From contig OX442418.1 of NCBI GenBank assembly GCA_949361645.1, positions 7,629,376 to 7,693,375 on the forward strand: 64,000 nucleotides of DNA. The letters are read 5' to 3'. Under the pieces are notes generated by a model, which had not been told where the DNA came from, did not search any database, and saw only the letters and a program-made list of their open reading frames with translations. A program made the translations under genes and the position numbers. Position 1 is the stretch's first letter. Every line of letters begins with the position of its first letter. Positions 51,152 through 62,258 of the stretch are shown here, piece after piece. Source of the DNA: Spongilla lacustris. Its lineage: Eukaryota > Porifera > Demospongiae > Spongillida > Spongillidae.

Positions 51152-51152
<1 letters not shown>

Positions 51153-51453
51153 GAAAAAATTGGTCCTGTTCCTGTTCCGACGTCCATGCCGTCACTCACT
51201 GATGCACATAACTAACGAACGGCTGGATAGTGTCATCTCTCCTGATGAGATCAGTGCAAGTCCCGTCTTGGCAGCACTCTCCTACGCAACACTGTAATTG
51301 CGGAAGCTACCATACACCGTACACGGGTCAAATAGGGTACGAACACGAGGCTTGCATGTTTGCACCAACTGCCACAGAGATGTGAAAATGGTTTATTAAC
51401 TTTGACATAATCCACACACACGAGCCTGCTAAAGCATGTTTAGCGTACCAGTA

Positions 51454-52880
51454 CAGTGGAGATCGTGATAGTTGAACGAAAAATTAATCTTATGTTTACT
51501 TGAATTTAAAATAATAACCACATGTGATATTGAAAATCTAGCTGCACAGATACATGGGCTATACAATTGTCATCAAGTACACAAAAATTATGATGCTCAC
51601 GTGACTGTCACGTTTTACCACTTTCGTTTTCAGTGACCCCAGTCTTGTAAACTGAGTTTTTCTATTTATCTTCACTCAGGGATAGCGGATCAGGATGATT
51701 ATTGGGATGTAGCTTAAGCACCAACCTCTAAATGATTTGGCCGAGCCAGATTCTGAACCCGGGAAACCGTTCGGTTATTGTCGAGCGATACGTAGCTTAT
51801 AAAGACTATACGTGTTTGCCATTTTGTGTTTCGAAGCGCTTGATTCATGCTAATCGAAGCATGTAGTTGTTCCGAGCGATGATTATTGCATCGTTTGGGC
51901 CCCCTTTTACAGTGTACCAGCTTGTTTTTCCACTAGAATTCCGGTTGCCAAACTTCTGGCTTTAAAAACAGCACCATTTTCAGATGAATTTCATTAGAAC
52001 GTGCTGTTATAATCAGTTATTGCTGATAAAGTGGGCGGTCCGGTGGTACGACTCAAGCTGAAAACGGTTCTTTTCAGCTGTGACCGATGGCGGAGAGTAA
52101 GTATAGGGGTAGAGCATACCTGGGCGGCGGTTGGGCATCGCTGGGATTACTCTCGGAACTTTTCTCTCCTGCAGCGATGCCCAAGTACGCGCTACCCCTT
52201 TGCTTGCTCTCCGCCGTCGTTCACAGATGGATTATGCTTGGTTCTGAAAAGAACCGTTTTTGGTTTGAGTCGTACGGTGGCCCACTTATTTAGTCATAAC
52301 TGAGAATAACTGTTTATAAAGGCATCGTTTTAATGAAATTCATCCGAAAATGGTGCTGTTTTTAAAGCCAGAAGTTAGACAACCCGAATTCTAAAGGAAA
52401 AACAAACTGGTACATTGTAAAAGGGGCCCATACGATGCAATGATCACCCTTCGGAATAACTGAATGCTTTATCTAGCATGAATCGAGCGCTTCGAAAAAC
52501 AAAATGCCGAACACTTTTAGTTCTTATAAGCTACGTATCGCTCGACAATAACCGAACGGTTTCCCGGGTTCAGAATATGGCTCGGCCAAATCAATTAGAG
52601 GTTGGTGCTTAAGCTACATCCCAATAATCATCCTGATCCGCTATCCCTGAGTGAAGATAAATAGGAAAACTCAGTTGACAAGACTGGGGTCACTGAAAAC
52701 AAAAGTGGTAGAACGTGACAGTCACGTGACACCATATTTTTTACTACTTGATGACAATTGTATAGCCCATGTGTCTGTGCAGTTAGATTTTCAATATCAC
52801 ATGTGGTTATTGTTTTAAATTCAAAGAAACATAAGATTAATGTCAATTTTTTTTTCGTTCAACTATCACAATCTTCACTG
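51454..52880. mobile_element. 1.43-kb foldback element, TA target duplication
   Basis: Two arms of about 690-710 bases (51454-52143 and 52172-52880) are inverted copies with scattered differences, leaving a 28-base loop (52144-52171). The outer ends are CAGTGGAGATCGTGATAG and its near complement, each bordered by TA (51451-51453 and 52881-52882). CAGTG ends with TA duplications fit a Tc1/mariner-like mobilising enzyme. No transposase is encoded. Nearly the whole length is palindromic, so the DNA could extrude as a very long hairpin. Confidence 0.88.
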
Positions 52881-52989
52881 TAGGTTCCTTTGGCAACAAT
52901 TAATCTCTTCTCAAAATGAAAAACCCGTGCCAAAAATTGCACCTTTACGTGGTCTTCAATTTTGGGTGCATTTTACGGGGGTTTGAAGT

Positions 52990-53190
52990 ACCTAGCAACG
53001 GAGAGCAGAAAACACCAGGCCAACGATGAAAAGTGTTTAGCTTTAGGGTGGGTCTCAACCCCTCTAGTGGTTGACACTTAAGGGGCTTGGGGTAATGAAG
53101 CTTCAAGATTTCTGGCTCAGATCATAGCTAGGCTTGCGATTCACAAGTTTCTGCCAAAGGCACATCTAGATATCTTTCCAACTTGAGCAT
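52990..53190 (+). pseudogene. R2/NeSL-type retrotransposon, 3' terminal fragment
   Basis: Broken frames match the family C-terminus (RKHQANDEKCLALGWVSTPL, a stop, then GAWGNEASRFL). Heavily decayed. Confidence 0.68.
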
Positions 53191-53257
53191 TTGCTTAGCT
53201 AATAAGAGTCATATATAGCAAGTATTGTAATAATTATACAAAATAATTATTATTACT

Positions 53258-54400
53258 ATGTGGTGGCTTCTGCAAGTTAGATCTACCCCCCCAGCCTTAA
53301 TTGGTGATGCTTTGCATTTCTATGATGATGATGTCCGTCGCTGTTTTTCTGAATGTACCGCGATAGACTCACCCAATGTTGCTTGGCAACAAGCCCAACT
53401 CAGTCTAAACAGAGGGGGTCTTGGGCTCCGTAGTCTTTCGGAACACAGTTCAGCTGCCTATATATCCTCTTTAAGTGCTTCTGGTGTCTGCTCATCTTCT
53501 AGCAAGCACCTAGCTGAGGCCATCAAAGATTTTAATGATCTTGTCTCCTCTGATGATGCCTTAGTGTTGGACCATCTTGATGTTGTGATGCACCAAAGAT
53601 CTCTGTCTGGCAAAATTGAGGATCAAGATTTATGTGTGTTACTTGACAAGGTCTCTTTGCCTGACAAAGCACGTCTGCTATCCATTTCTTCGCCACATGC
53701 AGCTGCTTGGCTCTCTGTGATTCCTTCCCTAAGGCTCAATCTCCATCTTGAACCTGCTGAGTTTCAGATTGCTGTAAAGTGGTGGTTAGGCATTGCTGTT
53801 ACTGATATTCCTGTTTGCTCCTTTTGCCCATCCCAAGCTTTGGACCCTTTAGGCCACCATGCCTTAACATGCAAGCACGGAGGAGATGTGGTGTCGCGGC
53901 ATAACAGGCTCAGGGATGTCCTTTTAGAATTTTGCCGACGGGCCTATTTGGGTCCTCAAGTTGAAGCAGGAAGTGGTTTGGGGCACGAAAGACATAGAAC
54001 TCGGCCAGCAGACATTCTTATCCCTCATTGGGATTTGGGTAAACCAGCAGCTCTATATCTGACTGTCACATCTACGCTAAATTCAAGTACGTTAATGGAA
54101 GCGGGGGTGACAAATGGGTCTGCAGCTCTGGCAGCTGAGGTGCGCAAGCACAATGCTAATGATGCCAAGTGCTCTGAGCTAGGCTGGTCATGTATCCCCA
54201 TAGCAGTGGAGACTTATGGGTGCTGGGGTGCAGAAGCCATGCAAATGTTATCACGCCTTGCCTCTCGCCTAGCCACCAGGGGAAATTGCTCCAAGTCCCA
54301 AGCTACCTGTCTATTGTATGGCAGGCTTAGCCTGACTTTGATACGAGCCAACGCACGGGCACTCCTGTCTCGAGCAGGATCATCTGTGGAAGATCCATAG
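53258..54400 (+). pseudogene. R2/NeSL-type retrotransposon, 5'-truncated, open frame
   Basis: An uninterrupted frame of 380 codons covers the region after the RT palm: thumb/linker (RRCFSECTAID...WQQAQLSLNRGG), knuckle CSFCPSQALDPLGHHALTC, and endonuclease region RPADILIPHWDLGKPAA, then LTVTSTL. It ends RAGSSVEDP and a TAG. The RT catalytic part is missing, so it cannot be autonomous; the ATG at 53258 is incidental. It is closely related to the - strand copy at 899-3775. Confidence 0.82.
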
Positions 54401-54604
54401 AACTTCTTGTAATATTAGTCCTTTTGTACATCTGTATTATGTATCTTGTAATATCATCTAGAAAACATTCTTCATTACATACTATAACTAAGACTTTTCA
54501 TGTTCACCGGGCCGTACCGGAGTCTCCTGTGAATTTATAACCTAGGCTGTACATGTACATGCAATTATCACAATTTAAATATATAAAATTATAATTACTC
54601 ACCA

Positions 54605-55448
54605 GCAGAGTATATTGCATCCCTGAGCTCATCTGGTTTTAGTACGTCCTCTCAACAACACCTTAAACAAGCAGTAGAGGCATTCAACTCCCTTGTTCCA
54701 ACTCCAGATGCAGTCTGTGTAGAGGATGTGTTGACATCACCCTTCCACCAAAAGATGCTATCCACAAAAGTGGACAACCACCTTTTCAATCTGCTCCTAG
54801 GGAACTCCTCCCCCGCAGATAGAGCTCGCCTGCTTTCAGTCTCCTCCCCACATGCTGCCTCATGGATCTCAGTTATTCCCTCTGAGGGGCTTGGCCTCCA
54901 TCTGGAGCCGTCTGAATTTCAGGTAGCCATCAAGTGGTGGCTGGGCCTTGACACCTCTAGTGGAGCTATGTGTGCTCTGTGTCCAGGGAGTGTGCTCGAT
55001 CCCCTAGGCCTCACCTGCAAGCGGGGTGGTGATGTTGTCTCTCGTCACAATAAACTCCGAGACACCCTAGCGGAGGCCTGTCGCAGGGCCCACTTGAGTG
55101 TTAAGGTGGAGGCAGGAAGCAACCTCACCCTTGACCATAGCCACTCCCGCCCAGCTGACATCCTGGTACCCAACTGGTCTGTGGGCAAGCCAGCGGCCTT
55201 TGACCTATCTGTGACCTCACCGCTCAATTTAAACGTTTTGTTGGAAGCGGGACTCACAGCTGGTGCAGCCGCCAGAGCTACAGAGCTGAGGAAGCATGAG
55301 GCAAATGATGGGAAGTGCAGGGAGCTTGGGTGGGTCTGTGTCCCCATGGTCGTTGAAGCTTATGGGGCTTGGGGTGCTGAAGCCATGGAGTCATTGTCGT
55401 GTCTGGCCTCTCGCCTAGCAACCAGTTCGAACAAGGCAAAGGCTTGTT
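54605..55448 (+). pseudogene. R2/NeSL-type retrotransposon, second tandem truncated copy
   Basis: A frame from about 54605 (ATG at 54728) to the TAA at 55448 covers the same C-terminal region. The knuckle has lost its two adjacent histidines: the family reads LDPLGHHALTC, here LDPLGLTC. The endonuclease region RPADILVPNWSVGKPAA is kept. It lies head-to-tail after the copy ending at 54400. Confidence 0.8.
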
Positions 55449-55914
55449 AAAGCAAACGCCACTGCAATGCTGTCTAGATGCTTTGCCTCGGACATGTATA
55501 CTGTTTAGATTAGGTAGTTACTTATTTTTCATGTTATCCTGTATCCATGTTGTATTAATTGTGTGTGCTTTGATATAGGAATTATATAATTATTATTGTA
55601 TGCAAAGGGCCATTGCATTTTCTGGTGAACTGCATGTATGTCCATGTGGAGCTCATAAAACGTAGTCTGGGAAACAGTCAACTGGCATTCAGTCATCTGG
55701 TCCACAGACTACTGGTGGACAAATGTTTGTGTTGTGATACATGTTTTAACAACCAGTTTGAATATACTTTGTTTTGTGTACATGCAATTCTTACACTATT
55801 TGATTTTTTTTCCTGATCAGCCAGAAAAAAATTCATAGAGGACAATGCTTATGTAATGCATTCAATTATTACACAGTAACACAGCAACACAGTATCATAT
55901 GTCTATTAATATTT
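55449..55914. other. 3' flank of caspase copy 2
   Basis: No gene. The last 170 bases or so are similar to the flank of caspase copy 1 (41195-41367); the sequence before that is retrotransposon tail. Confidence 0.5.
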
Positions 55915-58900
55915 CTAAGTGGCTCCATTGAAAAAGTACACTTTCTTGGTCAAGCGACTATTGTTCTCTGTTGTTTGTTTGAAGTCATTGATTTCATACA
56001 CCTCTGCAATTTTTCGCTGCACAATCTCATGCATGCTCGTGAGGTCAGCATATGAAGAGTGCTCAACAAGTGCTTCACACAGCTCATTGACGTACCAAGA
56101 CCCGTTATCCAGATCGCGCCAAGCAACCATGGTAGGTGTAGTAGCATAGCCAAAGAAGAAATCCGTTTCATTTGGTAGTGCCACGGGAGTGTCAGAGTCA
56201 CTATCAACGCGCTGGACCTGGTCGATCTCCATGTGGACAGCTGGTGATTTACCTTTCCCACGACATGCTTGGATGAAGAATAGTTTTGGTTTTCCATACA
56301 GGGACTTGCAATTTGCTGCATTTAGCTTCGAAATCAAACCATTCAATTCCAACTTCTCACTATCAGAGCCATAGATAAATCCTCCATCTGCACCATGCGT
56401 TAGTAGGCAACACACAAAACTGTCATATCCACTGTGATCACGAGCCTTCATCTCATCAAAAATGGTATCAATTTCAGCCTTTTTCTTATCTCTGTGTACT
56501 TCAACTTTGTATCCAAGGTAGCGAAATGTCTGAATAAGGTTTCCTTCATCTATGTCTGTGCCTTCCCTAATCTTCTGGCGCATAAATGTCTCGTTATTAA
56601 TGATCAATGCAATTCCATGTGGAAAACGCTCCATGTCATATTTCTTAAAATTGGAATCTGGTTGTTTGTTTATTGGAGCACACTCTTTAAAGCTCAGCTT
56701 TATGCTTGGCAGTGATAGAGGCTTGTAAGCTTCATAACAATCATATGGCAGTTTCCCACCATCCATTTCAATTTGCGCTCTTTTCCTCTCATGGTGCGGA
56801 AAGAATGAAGGGTCATAACTTCTTCCAGATGGTTGAATGTTTGACTTTGTGACACTTGTACCTATGGCTAAGGTTGGATGTATGTAAAGAAAGCACAACC
56901 TGCATGCCAAATCCATAATTATATACATAATATTTATAACTGTGTTACTACAAATAAGTGCATTCACTTATTTTGGTGGTTTTGAATTAGTAATTTTTTG
57001 TGCAGAACTGATAAAACAATATGGCATTAAATGTTATCACCTTAATTGGATAAATGTTTATCCAAGATTACAGAGTCATAATAATCCCAATGGTGAACTT
57101 ACCAACAAAGTGATAATTTCCTCCCTCTGGTCTAGGAGATTCTAAGGTGTAAAAACAACAGTAGTTATTTTGTTACCTTAATCTTTACTATGTAAACACT
57201 TGGAACATGCAAAACTGTTAGTTATATTATTAATAGCAAACACAACAGCAAACAGTTTTGCATGTTCCATTTATGAGTTACCATCGATAATTAACTGCAG
57301 TAAAATTCCACGTACACAGAACAAGGTGTATTACATGTACATTCCCAATGAGGCTGATGGACAGCAAAATTTATATGACACAAGATGAACCTGTGTATAC
57401 ATGAACCAGAAGGTTACCAGATTACTTAACTGGAAACACTTTAAAAATTCGTTTGTGAAGAGGGATGTTATAAATTGCTAAATTACAAAGATTATAAAAA
57501 TAATAAGTCAGGAGTGATTTAAGGGTTCAAGAAAAAGTGCATGTTAACCATGTCTCTGTAATTACCACGGAAAGTTCAGCATGCAATGGTGGGTGCCAAT
57601 TGGAAGGTGCAAAATTAGTTATCACATATGTTATGCTAATTGCCACGTAAAGCTTATCCACAATTACAATATAAGGGATGGCAATATCTATCTGCATACA
57701 CTCAAGATTTCATGTACACGTACCTATGCACCCTTCTTGGGATCGGAAAGGTTCATAATCCATGGACCGTGGTGAGTCTTGGAGGAGAGGTGCTGTCTCT
57801 TGGGAGGCCTGTTGAACAGGTACCTCTTCTACATGATCTACAGGTAGAATTTGTATGTGAAGAATTATTGACTGATTGCATTACCACATTATTAACACTG
57901 ATGCCAATGACTAAACATAAGCATAAAAGACAAATTACCATTATTACTTGGAGGTACACCACGTATCTGCTGAAGTACAGGTGGGTGTGATTCTAAGTGC
58001 AATGAACCATTTCCTGTAAGGAAACAATTAAACGATGATGAAAAACATGCAATGTTAGGGTCCACTATTATACATGTATTAGGAACTCTCTACTTCATAG
58101 CCTCTTAATGTTCAATCGCATATCACATCAGATGCAAAAGCTTTTGGTCAATACACTTGTCAGCTTGTAGAAAACAAAATACCATATCCCGTTCTAGGTT
58201 CACACATAAAATAGAATGTTCATCATCTCCCAGAGCTATGGTATGCTTTGTGGTACACACTCATGAAACTTGCCGTTTACGGGAGTTGGCACCATAATTC
58301 CGCCATTTAATTTTTGTTCTCACCTTACATCATATCTTGCGTATTAAACTTTAATTTTTATTTTTGATATAAGGTGCATTCTGAGTTTTCGGTATGATTT
58401 TTGTACTGAGTCGAATATTGTTGTGTTCTCACATGAGATACATGTACATGATAGAATCCTCGGGGACTCTGTGCGTACCACTGGAATTATGATGATTTCT
58501 AGCAAAATACACAGCAACCAATAAATGAAGGGCAGGTAGTCTAGGTGCCAGATCTACTGTAAAGTTACCATAGCTGTGGTACTTATTAGAGTACCCATGC
58601 AGGTAGGTTTCTATGTATTAATGATGACATGTACACCTCTGCATAACTATCCATCAGATGGCAAGATTTAATTACTAAATAGTAGTAATGGTTGCTAATT
58701 CAACAGACTGGAGACTACATTGTATTGTATCCATGGCTACAGAAGGATGATTGCACTAGTCAAGACATGTACTGCAAGCTGCATGCAATATACAGTTCCA
58801 AGTCACAACTGACCTGATTCATCCTGAGGCTGACATGCAATGGTTGTAGCTATTTGTTTGCAAGGTGGTGCATTATGGATTGGAGAAGGCACTGTCCCAT

Positions 58901-59674
58901 CCTGTTGTAGATCTACGTGTGGTCTGATCTGCTGTTGGATATTTAATTCCGTGGTCTGCAATTCTGGGCAATTTATTTGAACTTTATCCATTGCTTTTCC
59001 TATGGCATTGTCTTTCCCTACTATAAATAACAAAAAGTGGTTTGCAGTGAGTGAAGTTTTTTTATTTGCATACAATCTTATGTTACCTGGATGGTCTGCT
59101 GCAATCTTCTTAGCCAGCGCTGGGTTCTTTCCACCATTTTTACTGTGTACTGCGCTGACCAGCTGCCTCCAGCTAGGGGGACCAAACTTCTTAGTGTTGT
59201 AGTCTTCCTTCAGCCACCGCTCCAGTACTTCATCGTGACACCTCACAGGGTCTGCGTACGTAGCCTGGATCTCCTTGATGGCAGAGGGGAGGAGTCCCAA
59301 AACAGAGCCGAAACCCTGCCACACTCCTGTTAGCTGTGACACTGAAGACTTGACCTCTTGAAAGTCTTCTTCCCCTTAGGCACAAAACACACATCACATC
59401 ACACTTGAGAGCAAATTTCATGTACTGTTGTGACATGCACATACATATATAGTAACACTTAGTGTGCACAATGTATGATCACCTAACCATACCTAGGGTA
59501 GTGTTATCCACATTGTTCCAAGTTCCTGCAATAGAACATATACATGATGCATCTATCCCAAAGGATAGAATTACAATATACAAAAAGGGGGCAAAACTCT
59601 AAGTAACAGTAAACAGTAATAATGAGTACACTCAATTCCAGCTTCATTTAAATAATCGTTGACTCACCAGCCAT
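55915..59674 (-). CDS. caspase with one death domain, copy 2
   Basis: Eight exons on the - strand: 59668-59674, 59493-59525, 59087-59374, 58814-59020, 57939-58013, 57724-57828, 57103-57141, 55915-56867 (about 568 residues). All seven introns are phase 1; the first exon is only ATGGCTG. The order is a death domain (VWQGFGSVLGLL, then HDEVLERWLKED and NPALAKKIAADHPG), a linker, then the C14 caspase with LLTHGADGG and FIQACRGK. From PHGIAL to the end I see only two residue differences from copy 1 (TPVALP for TPLALP; SRLTKK for SRLIKK), whereas the N-terminal half is unrelated to that of copy 1. The 57724-57828 exon could start 9 bases earlier. It is likely a death-domain-recruited caspase answering a different upstream signal (inference). 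Confidence 0.88.
57201..57269. repeat. hairpin with 19-bp perfect arms
   Basis: TGGAACATGCAAAACTGTT at 57201-57219 and its exact complement at 57251-57269, in an intron of caspase copy 2. It is absent from the matching intron of copy 1, so it is probably a small insertion. Confidence 0.75.
58262..58433. other. about 170-bp insertion unique to caspase copy 2
   Basis: The flanks match copy 1 (GTACACACT before, ACATGAT.GAATCCT after, near 43450-43490), but these bases have no counterpart there. The origin is unknown; no inverted ends are seen. Confidence 0.5.
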
Positions 59675-60346
59675 TAGTCTAAATCAGTATATCCGGACGT
59701 CCACCTAGAGTGTGAGTTGCATAGAGAGGAAACACGTTTGTGTTAGCCGCACAAAGCGTAGGACCACACGGGAACGAATTCCATACACACCTAAGTGAGA
59801 TAGCTAAACGATAAACACAAGCAATCTACTAGCTCAACTGCAAAACACTCGCCACAACGGATTTCACACAGCAGCTATTAGGTCAGCACAGGGCCCATCA
59901 CCCAGGCCTTACGAGCGGTCATACACATGCTGGACCTCACCGATCGAATTCTTCTGGGACACTGCGCCGCTTCAGCACACGATCGTGTACCAAGTATTTT
60001 AGGAAATCCCCTTTAATTTCCCCTCCCCTACACGTACTACCAAATTAGGAACTCGGTGAATCCCCAAATTGCTGATTGCACTCATTAGGTCACGGTTTGC
60101 CTTCTACGGTAAAGCACGGTTGTTCAATTCCATTGATACAAAAGTAATATTGAAACGTACTTGCGTCACCCCTTAGCAACCACCCCGACAACGAAATGAC
60201 CTTTGGAATGTACAGCAGAACACGATAACTACATGTCCTATTGACAAGTTTATTGCACGGTGTAGTACTGTGACCTGTGCGCTTTGTATGGTGCTAATCC
60301 CGTGCTCGGGCCGCACTCCCACGAAGTACTGTGGCCTTCGTCAGCG
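59675..60346. other. caspase copy 2 upstream region
   Basis: A less AT-rich stretch with scattered CG dinucleotides just upstream of the caspase start, which may be its promoter. No gene is supported. Confidence 0.4.
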
Positions 60347-60368
60347 CAGAGATAATATATTATCTCTG
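60347..60368. repeat. 22-bp perfect palindrome
   Basis: Perfect, spacer-free palindrome with half-site CAGAGATAATA. The flanks are also partly complementary (GTCAGCG / GGTCAGC), so the structure may be a hairpin at an element end. Confidence 0.75.
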
Positions 60369-61299
60369 GTCAGCGGCCTACCTCAAAAGAACACCCCTCA
60401 GAAAGAATGGGTTTCCCACGACCTCCAGCAAAAAACAACGTGGAAGGTACAGCTAAGGCATGTGTGTACCGTTTTTTTGTGTAGGCTAATCGAGAACGAT
60501 AATTTTTGCGAAGTTATACACGAACAAAACTAGCCATTTTTTTAGCGGTTTTCGAGCGTTGATAAAGAGTTGTTATTGTTTTATCTTTTTGGGTGGTGGT
60601 ACAACTGAAGTGATGTTGTACTAAATGTTAGAAAGTGGTGCTTTACTATATGGACACAAGTCGTTAGAGCTTGACATTCATGCATGGTGTGGTACTGGTA
60701 TGGTGTGGTACTGGGTGAACCCGCTGAACTTTGCATGCTCCCCAAGTAGGCCAAATCCTGTAGTTACCTCATTTTGGAAAATACTATTAACTAAAAAAAA
60801 GAATAGTTGACAAACCTACCTGTTCCACAGGTAGGGACTTGCAAGAAGCACTCATCAGCAAGGAGGACTGCTACATCAACTGCCAAATGTACTGGCTACG
60901 CAGTGAGCCATCACATCACTCAGAAGCAGCAGTATTAATTCTGGAGCACATTTCACTTCTGAGGGAGACATGGACTTTTCTAAGTGGCAGCACTGACACC
61001 ATGTACTGGCTGACATTGTCAGCCACATGATGATGCACATAGAACAAACAAGTGCATTGCATGGACTACTGGCTGTGAGAGGTGTTCCAAACACAGAGGA
61101 TGCCAGTGGGGGCCTAGGACAATCAGGACAGTGTACAGTTGATGTACATGTATGTGTTGGGTTTTGATGATGTTTTCGTCTGCCTTAGATACTTGTTTCA
61201 TGGTGAATAGTATATGCCATTTTATTCAATTGTACATCTTTAATAATGTTACTTATACCTTACACTCCTGAGCTCAGTGAGCTAGCCAGAGGCGACTTG
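60369..61299. other. intergenic, no recognised gene
   Basis: Short open frames only, for example 60839-61030; none shows a known motif or clear splice partners. Confidence 0.35.
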
Positions 61300-61326
61300 T
61301 TTTTTTTTTTTTTTTTTTTTTTTTTT
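61300..61326. repeat. poly-T tract
   Basis: About 27 T in a row, probably the tail of an inserted retrocopy on the - strand; no body is recognised. Confidence 0.9.
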
Positions 61327-61553
61327 GAACACCCTTCATTTTTGAGAGTTGTGGTACATCATCGTTTATGTTGACTGATACTGAGCTATAAGAAGCTGTT
61401 CTGCCACCTCCTTACACTGATATACAGTGTACCTTCTCTTCCCACGATGGTCAACCACTCGTTTCCTACACATTCTACCAAGTTGCTTGATGCGGTAATC
61501 CATTTGCCCTACATATTAAGTCGCAAGCCCCAGCAAGAAGTTCTTGGCCAAGA

Positions 61554-61624
61554 TTCTTGGCCTCCTGGCAGGATCTTGGCAAGATGGACAAGATCCTGCC
61601 AAGATCCTGCCAGGAGGCCAAGAA
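61554..61624. repeat. hairpin with perfect 28-bp arms
   Basis: The bases from TTCTTGGCCTCCTGG to 61581 are exactly complementary to 61597-61624 across a 15-base loop. Inside the arms the motif CAAGATCCTGCC/GGCAGGATCTTG recurs, including in the loop. No poly-U or gene context suggests a known RNA. Confidence 0.85.
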
Positions 61625-62222
61625 GTCACCAAAAATAAATTATGTTCATTTTAATATATGAAAGTTCAATGAAGTAAACAAATACATAATGTGTGTATAG
61701 CTAGATTCAATCTTTATGATGTAATATAGATTAGGCCCAGCTATAGCTGATTCACTATTACATCAATTGAATGTATAGACATATGTGTAAGCAAAAGTAA
61801 CACATGAAAGCACAACTCTTATCTGTCAATACAAGAGCATTTGGTAGCTAGATCAAATATTATACATGTATATCATGATCAGTAGTAGAATGTTTGATTG
61901 TAGGGATATGTTTGATGACTTGCATTTGGTAGTTACTATAGAAATAATCAGATACTTTTACGAAGGACATATCCACTGCTGCATTTGCTAAATCAAGCTT
62001 GGCCATGTAGTTGGGATATAACGTTAACACGAATTCAATTGCTCAAACGTAAAAAAAAAAATTCTCTCCAATTAACGGTTAACACGTGATCTGATCGTGG
62101 CGCCCAAAATTTTATACGCGTTTGGAAAATCTCCGTCTAGATACCACAAGGGCAATGTACTGCTTGGAAACGAAGACAAAACGGCTTAAACGTGTAAGTG
62201 TTCTTGTAAATAAAGATACCCC
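61625..62222. other. intergenic, AT-rich
   Basis: No supported feature. Confidence 0.4.
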
Positions 62223-62258
62223 CCCTAACCCTAACCCTAACCCTAACCCTAACCCTAA
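62223..62258. repeat. (CCCTAA)6 telomere-type repeat
   Basis: Six perfect CCCTAA units, the complement of the animal telomere repeat TTAGGG. Unique sequence lies on both sides, so this is an interstitial array, not a chromosome end. Confidence 0.95.

Larger units (their letters stand above)
50157..51453. other. repeat-rich intergenic DNA
   Basis: It holds the repeat-protein relic at 50340-50580, a segment near 50940-51015 related to 40475-40650 (AATAAAGAGCTACACTATCC, then CGGTTCGTGAGTTATACGCG) and a poly-T run. No intact gene is supported. Confidence 0.45.

Noticed and set aside
55919..56374. Open frames on the + strand under the caspase exon (also 41372-41827)
   Set aside because: Present in both copies only because the caspase coding strand is conserved; no independent motif or splice support.
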